From JAUPVL01 sp964481235 (GTDB lineage Bacteria > Patescibacteriota > Saccharimonadia > CAILAD01 > BJGX01): a stretch of 64,000 bases of DNA. The DNA lies in assembly GCA_964481235.1 (NCBI GenBank), contig CAYZYH010000004.1, positions 4,065 through 68,064 of the forward strand. Direction: 5' to 3'. The notes beneath the pieces are model-generated. The model had not been told where the DNA came from and searched no databases. It saw only the letters and a list, made by a program, of their open reading frames with translations. The position numbers were made by a program, and so were the translations under genes. How positions within the stretch are numbered: position 1 is the stretch's first letter; each line of letters begins with the position of its first letter. Of the stretch, positions 58,241 through 64,000 are shown piece after piece.

Positions 58241-58940
58241 TGAGTGGGGTTGTGAGAGAGTTAGGTCAGGCTCTCCCGATGCCGTCTTCATACCACGCCT
58301 GCGAAGCGTAGACAGCTTTGACCGTACATCACTGGTTTTACCCAATGTGGAGCTCTACGCCCCAGATCTAGTATGAGATCTTTATCCCCAAATCGTCTTC
58401 TTGATCTCTGCGCTGGCCGGCGCTTCGATCATGTCTAGGTGGTTATCCTAGACTTCCTTTTTACAAACACTCTGCTTCCCACGCAGTGTGCTCTTAAGGA
58501 ATGGCCCTACGACGATTTAGTTTCCCACGCTTTCCATTCAACAGGTATGTTGATTGGTCTCCAATAACAGGCGCGTGAGTGGTCTTGGCACCCAGCCTTG
58601 CGAGCTGAGAGCTGTTCCACCTGCCTTTTCCGACTTTCATGAGTTGGCGCTCAATCAGTCACTAACTACCTTTGCCCCACCAAGGACTCGGCCTCTACTA
58701 TTTCGCGTTTGGTCCCCCAAAAGGGCGCTACGTAGGTAGAGTGGAGATCTGGATAAGGACAATGTCCCAACCCTGCGTGCACCCGGAGACAGGTGCTTTA
58801 CGCATATCGACTCTCACGAGTCTGTCGGGCACTCCACAGCCCTGTTGTAAATTACTAAAAGTGTTAATAAATTACAACAGAACTGCAGGGTGGTTAGTTA
58901 ATTATTTTATAAGGTGCAAAACTTCTGTTTTGTTTCTACA
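58211..58940 (-). ncRNA. Large structured noncoding RNA of unassigned family (about 730 nt)
   Basis: A minus-strand transcription unit with its own promoter (58947-58975) and a strong terminator (58211-58240) but no credible ORF. GC is higher than around it and many hairpins are visible. Examples on the minus strand are GACTC-GTGA-GAGTC; GCACC/GGGTGC inside TGCGT/ACGCA; ATTGG-AGA-CCAAT; GTCTAGG/CCTAGAC; GCGC/GCGC within GATC/GATC; and CATTGG/CCAGTG. A 13-bp stem with one mismatch (58842-58854 with 58868-58880) sits near the 5' end. I tested it by eye against RNase P RNA, tmRNA, 6S, SRP, and group I and II introns and found none of their invariant motifs. Size and complexity recall large bacterial RNAs such as OLE, ROOL, GOLLD or HEARO, but I cannot assign it. 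Confidence 0.7.
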
Positions 58941-58946
58941 AATACC

Positions 58947-58975
58947 ATCTTAGCAGAGTACCAATAAAAAGTCAA
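58947..58975 (-). promoter_or_regulatory. Promoter of the large ncRNA
   Basis: Minus strand TTGACT (58975-58970), 17-base spacer, TAAGAT (58952-58947): strong sigma-70-type spacing; start expected near 58940. Confidence 0.8.
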
Positions 58976-59105
58976 TAGTCTTTGACAAAAAAGTTTTAAA
59001 ATTACTGATTTTCTCGATATAAGATTATAGTATGTTAAAAACATAAGCATAATAGTGTCATATTTTACTAACATATTCTGTAGCTATATAAAAACTCCCT
59101 CTAAA

Positions 59106-59756
59106 TCAAGAAGGAGTGGGGTTAAAACTACGGCCCATATTGGACCAAGGGTCGTTTTTACTGAGTGGAAACTCATAAAACACTCGAGCACTCCACATAT
59201 CGCAGGTATGGCAAAAAACCGCCAGCGGTGACATAGTACGAGCATTTGGAGAGTAGTCTTTATCTCTAATGCCTTCAACAAAGTGTAATGCATGCCAATG
59301 TGCGTCACTTAGCTCTATCTCGTACTCGGTAATGAGTCGCTTTTTGAATAATTCGCGGTTTGCCTTGCTTTCCATATTTGGTGCTATTAAGAATTTGCCA
59401 TCTTGGCTGGTCTCTATAGAGCCATCATAATCAAGCTGTATTCGCCAGGCCTTCTCAATATCGTGCAAGAACAGCACCACAAGAGCATCAGACAAACTAA
59501 ATTGTTCATCAACAGGTAGTAAACTCATACGCCCAGTGAAGGCGATAAAACGAAAAAGTTGTACCGCTAGGTTCATTACTTCTAGTACGTGGTCTAGGTA
59601 TCCACCTCGCCAGGCTTGATGATTATGTGTAGAGCCTGGAGAGTTTTTAATACGCCAGTTGTTATCACTCAATACTTGCTGTAGACGGGCCCTATATGGC
59701 TCATCAATCATCGCCAGAAGTTCTTCTATGTCGTGGTAGGTTAGAGATTTACTCAT
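59106..59756 (-). CDS. HD-domain metal-dependent phosphohydrolase
   Basis: The 216-residue protein has an HD-type metal site: H-x(n)-H-D-x(n)-D. The first His group is in T-H-N-H-Q-A-W-R-G-G-Y-L-D-H, then L-F-L-H-D-I-E-K-A (the H-D pair), and a later H-T-C-D. HD proteins cleave phosphoesters of nucleotides or cyclic nucleotides; the substrate is unknown. It lies on the minus strand between the large RNA and the 138-aa gene. GC is higher than in the core genes. Confidence 0.78.
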   Translation of the reverse strand: MSKSLTYHDIEELLAMIDEPYRARLQQVLSDNNWRIKNSPGSTHNHQAWRGGYLDHVLEVMNLAVQLFRFIAFTGRMSLLPVDEQFSLSDALVVLFLHDIEKAWRIQLDYDGSIETSQDGKFLIAPNMESKANRELFKKRLITEYEIELSDAHWHALHFVEGIRDKDYSPNARTMSPLAVFCHTCDMWSARVFYEFPLSKNDPWSNMGRSFNPTPS

Positions 59757-59809
59757 TTTTGCCTATCTTTTGTAGGTACTTTAAAAACTTAGTATATCGC
59801 AAAAATTTT

Positions 59810-59858
59810 GCAAAATAAAACCCCGCAAATATTCTGAAATTTATCAGATTTTGCGGGG
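59810..59858 (-). terminator. Terminator of the 138-aa gene (minus strand)
   Basis: Minus strand CCCCGCAAA ... TTTGCGGGG with an inner TCTGATAAATTTCAGA hairpin, followed by TTTTATTTTG. Confidence 0.85.
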
Positions 59859-59868
59859 ATGTGGTGTG

Positions 59869-60285
59869 TTACCACCTAATAACGTTGCGACCATTGTGGA
59901 GTACGCCATGTGTTGGTCCCCAGAAACAATCAATGGCAAAGTTCTTGGGTGTAGAATAGCCATTAAGACCAAACCAACTTAGCAAAATATCTTCTACCAA
60001 ACGGCTGACCTTTTTGCGTTGTTTTTTACTTAACCCAGATTCGCTAAACTGCACCACCACCCAAACGCTTGGTATATTTACATCTTGTTGGTGAAACTTG
60101 TGGTGAGCGACCTGTACAGCAGCTTCTGGGGTATCGGCGTCTAGCCGTAGTTTCTTAGAATTTGCAACAAATAGTGCCGGCAAATCTTGAGCAAAGTCAA
60201 CCATCATTTGCTTACCAACGCTGCCACCACCAACCTGTTGGGTGGGGTGAAAGCGTGGCTTAGTAGTAATACTAATCAGTGGCAA
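59869..60285 (-). CDS. Uncharacterised protein (TTG start)
   Basis: The 138-residue protein starts P-L-I-S-I-T-T-K-P-R-F-H-P and has a Q-Q-V-G-G-G-S-V-G-K-Q stretch, then a central K-K-Q-R-K-K helix and a final W-G-P-T-H-G-V segment. No family recognised. The TTG at 60285 has AAAGGAG 7 bases upstream, which decides the start over an in-frame upstream ATG at 60357 with no ribosome site. Single gene with its own terminator. Confidence 0.62.
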   Translation of the reverse strand: MPLISITTKPRFHPTQQVGGGSVGKQMMVDFAQDLPALFVANSKKLRLDADTPEAAVQVAHHKFHQQDVNIPSVWVVVQFSESGLSKKQRKKVSRLVEDILLSWFGLNGYSTPKNFAIDCFWGPTHGVLHNGRNVIRW

Positions 60286-60397
60286 GTATAAACTCCTTTT
60301 GAGGTACGACTGGTTTACAGTATTCACTCTAGTAGAATGATTATGCGATAATACCACTTAATCTTTACAAAATCAAGGATTGTTTACAAAATAAATA

Positions 60398-60424
60398 GCG
60401 CCTTTAGGATATTCCTAAAGGCGC
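60398..60424 (-). terminator. Terminator after the Pup-like gene
   Basis: GCGCCTTTAGGA (60398-60409) and TCCTAAAGGCGC (60413-60424) form a 12-bp stem with a TAT loop. T-rich on the minus side (TATTTATTTT) and TTTTT on the plus side. Confidence 0.82.
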
Positions 60425-60460
60425 AGTTTTTAGAGTAGATTATACTCTGGTTTGAAGGGA

Positions 60461-60703
60461 CTAACCCCAGCAGCTACCACAGCCACTTGCTTGCAAGTGG
60501 GTTAGGCGTAGAGCCAATTTTCTTGCCCGTCGATTCGCCTCATCCTCTTCAACAGTCTCATCTGCTTCTAGGATTTCGTCGATTTCATCAAGCAATCTAT
60601 CGGTCTCTGCCAAGTCGTGTGCCTCGTCTGAGCGTTTTGGGGTTTCAACTACTTCGGTATCTTCTCGCGGGCGAGATTCGCGCCGCTTGAGCACACTACC
60701 CAC
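60461..60703 (-). CDS. Pup-like small acidic protein with a C-terminal GCGSCWG motif
   Basis: The 80-residue protein has an Arg-rich start, then an acidic helical segment T-D-R-L-L-D-E-I-D-E-I-L-E-A-D (about 34-48). It matches the Mpa-binding motif of Pup, T-D-D-L-L-D-E-I-D-D-V-L-E-E-N, at 10 of 15 positions by eye. The C-terminus is A-S-G-C-G-S-C-W-G instead of the G-G-Q/G-G-E of Pup, so it cannot be attached by the usual gamma-glutamyl bond through a terminal Glu. An AGGAGGT ribosome site lies 6 bases before a GTG start, and it has its own promoter (60740-60768). An ARC/Mpa ATPase is encoded nearby, and a second protein with a GCGCW end lies at 61868-62059. Confidence 0.7.
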   Translation of the reverse strand: MGSVLKRRESRPREDTEVVETPKRSDEAHDLAETDRLLDEIDEILEADETVEEDEANRRARKLALRLTHLQASGCGSCWG

Positions 60704-60739
60704 TTGGATACCTCCTATCTCAAGCTGAGTTGAGTGGTA

Positions 60740-60768
60740 TTATACATGGTTATGTATAATAAATCAAA
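60740..60768 (-). promoter_or_regulatory. Promoter of the Pup-like gene
   Basis: Minus strand TTGATT (60768-60763), 17-base spacer, TATAAT (60745-60740). Confidence 0.75.
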
Positions 60769-60781
60769 CCCTCGTTAGCTA

Positions 60782-61285
60782 CTACGGGGTAGGTGAGAGG
60801 TCGTCTCCTAGGAGCATGTCGAACCCGCCACCGTCACCACCAAGCAGGCGTGCCAGTGGTGAGTCTACGTTCATCTTAGGGACGATACTCATGTCGTCCT
60901 CCAGGCTTCTGTACGCTCGACTTGCCGCAACATCTACGGCATAACCAGCAAAGTTGTTCATCACCGAGGATGCCACAACAGCCTGGACCAGCTTGGGCGT
61001 GATCTCCAGCTCGAGGGTAACCTCTACGCGAAGCTCAACTCGGTATCCAAGAAGCTCTTGTACATAAAGCGTCTCAACAACAGTACTGCCTTCGGCCAGC
61101 TCATACTTGAGGTCGAGATGGTTCAGAGAGGGGATGAGTGGCGAGGTGACAGCCTGGACAGCTTCCTTGAGCATGTCGTCCATCATGAACCCATCGTTTT
61201 CATCACCAATCATTTCTTCGGCAACAACAACCAAGTTGACGTTGACAGTTCCCTTCGAGAAGGGGTAACTCATAGCCAGTTGCAT
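60782..61285 (-). CDS. Uncharacterised acidic protein of the ARC-like locus
   Basis: The 167-residue protein is beta-rich in its first two thirds, with alternating hydrophobic strands such as L-D-L-K-Y-E-L, V-E-L-R-V-E-V-T-L-E-L-E-I. It ends in an acidic Gly-rich tail (L-L-G-G-D-G-G-G-F-D-M-L-L-G-D-D-L). No family recognised. AAAGGAG 6 bases before the ATG. It lies directly downstream of the hammerhead ribozyme, so its mRNA would begin with the 3' cleavage product. Confidence 0.65.
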   Translation of the reverse strand: MQLAMSYPFSKGTVNVNLVVVAEEMIGDENDGFMMDDMLKEAVQAVTSPLIPSLNHLDLKYELAEGSTVVETLYVQELLGYRVELRVEVTLELEITPKLVQAVVASSVMNNFAGYAVDVAASRAYRSLEDDMSIVPKMNVDSPLARLLGGDGGGFDMLLGDDLSPTP

Positions 61286-61356
61286 GTCTTGCTCCTTTAC
61301 CTATCCAGGGCAGACAATTACCCACTTACCTGTAGTGCACTTTATTTATGCATACA

Positions 61357-61402
61357 AGATAGGCTTACAAAACACAACATAATATGTTCTAAAAGCCTAT
61401 CT
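61357..61402 (-). other. 10-bp perfect inverted repeat downstream of the ribozyme
   Basis: AGATAGGCTT (61357-61366) and AAGCCTATCT (61393-61402) around a 26-base AT-rich loop, between the hammerhead and the 167-aa gene. Confidence 0.55.
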
Positions 61403-61430
61403 CGCGCACATATTGAATTTTTAAAAATCA

Positions 61431-61484
61431 TACAGTTTCGTCTTTTTTAGACTCATCAGGCTGAATACACATTCAGCGACTGCA
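61431..61484 (-). ncRNA. Type III hammerhead ribozyme
   Basis: On the minus strand all core parts are present in the type III order. Stem III is TGCAGT (61484-61479) with ACTGTA (61436-61431), 6 bp with one G-U. The cleavage-site C is at 61478 (GUC). Stem I is GCTGAAT/ATTCAGC (7 bp, GTGT loop). The invariant CTGATGA is at 61459-61453. Stem II is GTCT/AGAC with an A-only loop. GAAA follows at 61439-61436. Cleavage is expected between 61478 and 61477. A CCAGTTC/GAACTGG hairpin precedes it directly. It sits between the DUF1360-like gene and the 167-aa gene, so it would cut the polycistronic mRNA. Confidence 0.88.
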
Positions 61485-61509
61485 CCAGTTCTTTTCATGA
61501 GTGAACTGG
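61485..61509 (-). other. Hairpin directly 5' of the ribozyme
   Basis: Minus strand CCAGTTC (61509-61503) pairs with GAACTGG (61491-61485), ending at the first base of ribozyme stem III. It may stack on stem III or protect the upstream mRNA end after cleavage. Confidence 0.6.
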
Positions 61510-61538
61510 CAATATCTCGTTGTTTTTACTATGAAAAT

Positions 61539-61880
61539 CTAGTTGGGCTCGGCAATTACTGCGATAGATCTAAATATTAGGCCCGACATAACTGCAGCCA
61601 GAGCTACAATCATCATGGCCGAAACAAATAGATCTAGCACCAGTAGATCAGAATCTACCACTCTTGGCTGGTAGATGGCTACTGCCGCAAAAGCCAACCA
61701 GTGGCTAGTACAGTAAGGGCAACTAAGCAGTTCACCAAACCATTCGTTATGGGCTTTTACCCACAAGCGCAACGTCTTGGTTACCTTGGTCTTGGTAATA
61801 GTCATCGACATTGCCGAGACCGCCAAGGCTAGCATAACTACACTAACCACTTGAGTGGAGAGATCGTTCAATCCCAACAC
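61539..61880 (-). CDS. DUF1360-like small membrane protein with CPYC
   Basis: The 113-residue protein has three membrane segments (about 8-24, 55-72, 80-105) and the motif L-S-C-P-Y-C-T-S-H-W-L, the hallmark of DUF1360 proteins. Function of the family is unknown; C-x-x-C and the following aromatic could be redox active or bind metal. GTG start at 61880, overlapping the GCGCW-protein gene by 13 bases, so it is translationally coupled to it. Confidence 0.75.
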   Translation of the reverse strand: MLGLNDLSTQVVSVVMLALAVSAMSMTITKTKVTKTLRLWVKAHNEWFGELLSCPYCTSHWLAFAAVAIYQPRVVDSDLLVLDLFVSAMMIVALAAVMSGLIFRSIAVIAEPN

Positions 61881-62059
61881 CCACAGCCACTACGCTTGGT
61901 GGGTTCAGTTGTCATTGTGCTGTTGAGAGCACGATCAATGGCATCAAGCGCACTATCAACCTCAGGGACTTCCTCACGGACGTCCTCAAGGTCTTCAAAT
62001 GTGCTATTGCTACCATTATCTCTAGGCTTACGGGTACGACGCGTGTCGAAAATCGACAT
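61868..62059 (-). CDS. Second small protein with a C-terminal GCGCWD motif
   Basis: The 63-residue protein has a basic start (R-R-T-R-K-P-R), an acidic centre with E-V-D-S-A-L-D-A-I-D-R-A-L, which resembles the L-D-E-I-D helix of the 80-aa Pup-like protein, and ends S-G-C-G-C-W-D. AAAGGAG 6 bases before the ATG. It sits 15 bases downstream of the ARC-like ATPase and overlaps the DUF1360-like gene, so the three are one operon. Homology to Pup is a proposal; the shared C-terminal motif with the other small protein is direct. Confidence 0.7.
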   Translation of the reverse strand: MSIFDTRRTRKPRDNGSNSTFEDLEDVREEVPEVDSALDAIDRALNSTMTTEPTKRSGCGCWD

Positions 62060-62074
62060 TACTATCTCCTTTTA

Positions 62075-63724
62075 CTATGCCGCTACTTGGCGGAGTCGGC
62101 GAATATTCACGACATTGTCGCGAAAGTCTGCAACGAAGTCTGCCATCTCATCGCTGTGATTGAGATGTACGTTTTCAACAAAAACGCTATCTACTGCAGC
62201 CACCAGGTCGGCCTCGTAAAGCCCTTGAGGTTGTCCGCCAGATGCAATGTCTCGGTGCATTGCAATTGAGGTGGCCTTATCAACAACGCCTGCGATAAGT
62301 CCACCATTACAGATGTGGCCCAAAGTAAAGTGTGCTGGGTCGCCTTCTGCAAGATCCACCGTGTACAGGACGCGGTCTTCTCTAAAGAGCTCGTTGCGAC
62401 CAACTTCGGCCAACTGCTGAACAGTAGAGCCGTTATGGAAAGGCACACCTTCTAGATAGATCTCAAAGATATTTGTAGCGGTATCCCATGTGGGTCGTGC
62501 TACCATTACCTTTCGGTCAATCCGTCCGTCTCTAACAACTGCAGGATCGAGAACATCTGGACGATTGGTGGCCAAAATAACCACCGCACCCGAGTCCTCA
62601 AGCCCATCCATTTCAGTCAAAAACATCGGAACGATAGTTCGCTCAATGTCAGAGCTAATACCAGAACCTCGCTTGCCAAGAATGGCATCGGCTTCATCGA
62701 TGAACAGTACGGCGGGGAAACCATGCTCTTCGCGGTGACGCCTAGAACGCTCGAAAAGCTGACGAATTGTTGCCTCAGCTACACCAATGTACTTATCAAG
62801 AATCTCCGGCCCCTTCACATACAGAAAGCCTGAAGATTCCATTGAGCCACCATATAGCTGAGCCAGCGAAGTAGCAGCGGCCTTCCCAAGCATGGTTTTG
62901 CCGCATCCCGGAGGACCATAAAGCAGAACTCCCTTGAGTGGTCGCTTGCCGTAGTGACGATAGAGATCAGAGTGATGATGGGGCATTTCGATAGCCTCAA
63001 TCATTTGTCGCTTTGCATCTTCCAACCCACCAATATCACTCCAAGTGACTTTGGTTGCTGCTGTGAATCTAAAGCTTTCATCATCCTTACCCAGGTTCTG
63101 CACGATGACCGATCCCGAAGAATCAAGTACAACGCGATCACCCTTTTCATGAGTTTCTTGTAGTCCGTTACAAACAATTCGGACCGTGCCTTGGTAATCG
63201 ACTTCAGACATACCATCGAATGATCGACGGACAATGCTGATTTCACCAGGCAAAGCATGCTCGGCAACTTCAATAATCTGCATTGTGTTGGCCGAGAGGC
63301 GAACAATGTCGCCAGGCTGCACAACAATTTCAGATGGTGCCTCTACCTCAAGGGCCTTGCCCTCAAAAGAGATAACGCATGTCTTAGTTTCTTTTGTAGT
63401 ACCAACAGCATCATAGTGCAAAGGGTCGATCCATAGATATACCCCAGCAAAGTCAGCATTTACATAGCCATCTCTTGTATCTACTTCAATGACTGTACCT
63501 GTGTAGGTGGATAGGTCTTTATGAATGTTTCTAAACGACGGCTTGATTGTAATCTCTTGACCCTTGCGAACGCTTACATCTCGCTTAGTGAAAGAGCCTA
63601 CCATCAGAACAGTCGCTAGAGCAAATGGCATTGCCGTAAGCCGATCAAGGAGAGTAGCTTGCTCTTGTAGTTTTTGCTGTGCCTCTCTTAGAACTGCTTT
63701 GTAGTCAGCCTCTGTCATTTCCAC
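62075..63724 (-). CDS. ARC/Mpa-type proteasomal AAA+ ATPase
   Basis: The 549-residue protein has an N-terminal coiled coil (about 5-31), then a beta-rich interdomain of the OB type (about 40-215) and one AAA+ domain. Walker A is G-P-P-G-C-G-K-T (270-277), and K-Y-I-G fits pore loop 1. Walker B is F-I-D-E-A-D, followed by G-I-S-S-D-I-E-R-T-I-V-P, and D-G-R-I-D-R carries the Arg finger. This layout and the Y-V-K-G-P-E-I-L segment match ARC/Mpa, the ring that unfolds pupylated proteins for the 20S proteasome. The C-terminus lacks the hydrophobic-Tyr-X tail that docks into 20S. GTG start with AAGAGG 9 bases upstream. GC is clearly higher than in core genes. Confidence 0.9.
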   Translation of the reverse strand: MEMTEADYKAVLREAQQKLQEQATLLDRLTAMPFALATVLMVGSFTKRDVSVRKGQEITIKPSFRNIHKDLSTYTGTVIEVDTRDGYVNADFAGVYLWIDPLHYDAVGTTKETKTCVISFEGKALEVEAPSEIVVQPGDIVRLSANTMQIIEVAEHALPGEISIVRRSFDGMSEVDYQGTVRIVCNGLQETHEKGDRVVLDSSGSVIVQNLGKDDESFRFTAATKVTWSDIGGLEDAKRQMIEAIEMPHHHSDLYRHYGKRPLKGVLLYGPPGCGKTMLGKAAATSLAQLYGGSMESSGFLYVKGPEILDKYIGVAEATIRQLFERSRRHREEHGFPAVLFIDEADAILGKRGSGISSDIERTIVPMFLTEMDGLEDSGAVVILATNRPDVLDPAVVRDGRIDRKVMVARPTWDTATNIFEIYLEGVPFHNGSTVQQLAEVGRNELFREDRVLYTVDLAEGDPAHFTLGHICNGGLIAGVVDKATSIAMHRDIASGGQPQGLYEADLVAAVDSVFVENVHLNHSDEMADFVADFRDNVVNIRRLRQVAA

Positions 63725-63729
63725 TCGTC

Positions 63730-63828
63730 ATAACCTCTTTCTGGTTATTTTCTGGTTACCGGCACCCAAGTATCAAGGTTCCCGGATTAAAATACCCAAT
63801 TATCATTAGGAAGATTAATCCGAGAACC
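63730..63828 (-). promoter_or_regulatory. Structured 5' leader of the ARC-like gene
   Basis: Two hairpins on the minus strand: GGTTCTCGGATTAA/TTAATCCGGGAACC (63828-63777, one mismatch), then ATAACC/GGTTAT (63748-63730) whose loop and descending arm hold the AGAGG ribosome site. Pairing would hide the site, suggesting control of translation. Confidence 0.5.
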
Positions 63829-63885
63829 TCCATATTTCTAGTTGTTTCAATTTCCGTCTTTTAGATTTTTCCAAAAGTCTGGCTT

Positions 63886-63914
63886 ATAGTATCACAAAAA
63901 TATACTGAAGTCAA
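63886..63914 (-). promoter_or_regulatory. Promoter of the ARC-like operon
   Basis: Minus strand TTGACT (63914-63909), 17-base spacer, TACTAT (63891-63886); about 155 bases of leader follow. Confidence 0.75.
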
Positions 63915-63915
63915 T

Positions 63916-63938
63916 AAAAAAACCGACTTTACGACGGT
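63916..63938 (-). terminator. Possible terminator after tRNA-Gln
   Basis: Minus strand ACCG ... CGGT (4-bp stem) followed by seven T. Weak stem. Confidence 0.4.
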
Positions 63939-63946
63939 ATTTTTAT

Positions 63947-64000
63947 TGGCTGGGGTGGAGGGATTCGAACCCCCGAATGGCGGCACCAAAAGCCGCTGCC
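63947..64000 (-). tRNA. tRNA-Gln (anticodon TTG), 3' part
   Basis: The window ends inside this gene. On the minus strand the visible part has the anticodon stem GCGGC/GCCGC around TTTTGGT (anticodon TTG), T-arm GGGGG-TTCGAAT-CCCTC, the acceptor strand CACCCCA, discriminator G, and encoded CCA (63949-63947). The 5' acceptor and D-arm are outside. Confidence 0.92.

Noticed and set aside
58211..58940. RNase P RNA, tmRNA or a group II intron as identity of the large RNA
   Set aside because: No GAGGAAAGTCC-type block and no 3' partner for RNase P; no tRNA-like T-loop, CCA end or tag frame for tmRNA; no convincing domain V with matching lower stem for a group II intron.
58554..58953. Two plus-strand reading frames of 61 and 93 residues inside the large RNA
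   Set aside because: Unusual composition, no ribosome site, and antisense to a strongly structured transcript.
60461..62059. The small GCG(S)CW proteins as RiPP precursors
   Set aside because: No radical SAM, lanthipeptide synthetase or YcaO gene lies nearby, and the acidic L-D-E-I-D helix with an adjacent ARC-type ATPase fits a Pup-like role better; not fully excluded.
1..64000. CRISPR array
   Set aside because: No regularly spaced direct repeats or cas genes were seen when reading through the window.

Overview
The window looks like a piece of a Candidate Phyla Radiation (Patescibacteria) genome, most likely Saccharibacteria (TM7). This is an inference from gene content and style: an AT-rich chromosome with the standard genetic code (TGA is a stop and tRNA-Trp is CCA), small genes, a compact type IV pilus set, ribosomal proteins L1 and L7/L12 with long charged N-terminal extensions, and few biosynthetic genes. 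Many genes have a -10 promoter box only 6 to 8 bases before the start codon, so leaderless mRNAs appear common.

Layout. 1-5693: end of rpsI, an RCK potassium-channel-like protein, a pseudouridine synthase, a DNA polymerase III delta-prime-like protein, a TPR protein, three tRNAs, a PspC protein and a lone purD. 5850-14295: tRNA-Trp and a probable integrative element. It carries a large serine recombinase whose 3' end runs antisense through the tRNA, a Rep-like protein, a SpoVG-like protein, an HTH protein, and cargo (membrane proteins, DsbA-like thioredoxin, cation diffusion facilitator, UppP, HAD-like protein). A 10-bp direct repeat marks the likely att sites. 14376-22007: a CruF-like carotenoid hydratase and a type IV pilus operon. 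22099-27824: a pore-only potassium channel, an MFS exporter, DUF6325/SHOCT genes, and an ECF-type sigma factor with a membrane and a secreted partner. 27856-34698: a carotenoid cluster with a UbiA-glycosyltransferase fusion, two half lycopene cyclases, phytoene desaturase, polyprenyl synthase and phytoene synthase; idi lies at 57.6-58.2 kb. 36273-44801: secE-nusG-rplK-rplA, nucleotide and folate genes (cytidylyltransferase-like, dCMP deaminase-like, a DHFR-HIT fusion, thyA, glyA), and rplJ-rplL behind an L10-type leader. 44913-57085: dnaX, dnaB, a cell-surface glycosylation set, ybaB-recR, an exonuclease, cysS and a TreT-like glycosyltransferase.

57091-63914, all on the minus strand, is the most unusual part. 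It holds a roughly 730-nt highly structured RNA with its own promoter and terminator that I cannot assign to a family. It also holds an ARC/Mpa-type proteasomal AAA+ ATPase next to two small acidic proteins. One of these carries a motif very like the Mpa-binding helix of Pup, and both end in a Cys-rich GCG-(S)-CW motif instead of GGQ/GGE. The same gene run contains a DUF1360-like membrane protein and, between two genes, a complete type III hammerhead ribozyme. I propose a divergent Pup/ARC-like system. Neither a Pup ligase nor 20S subunits are visible in this window.
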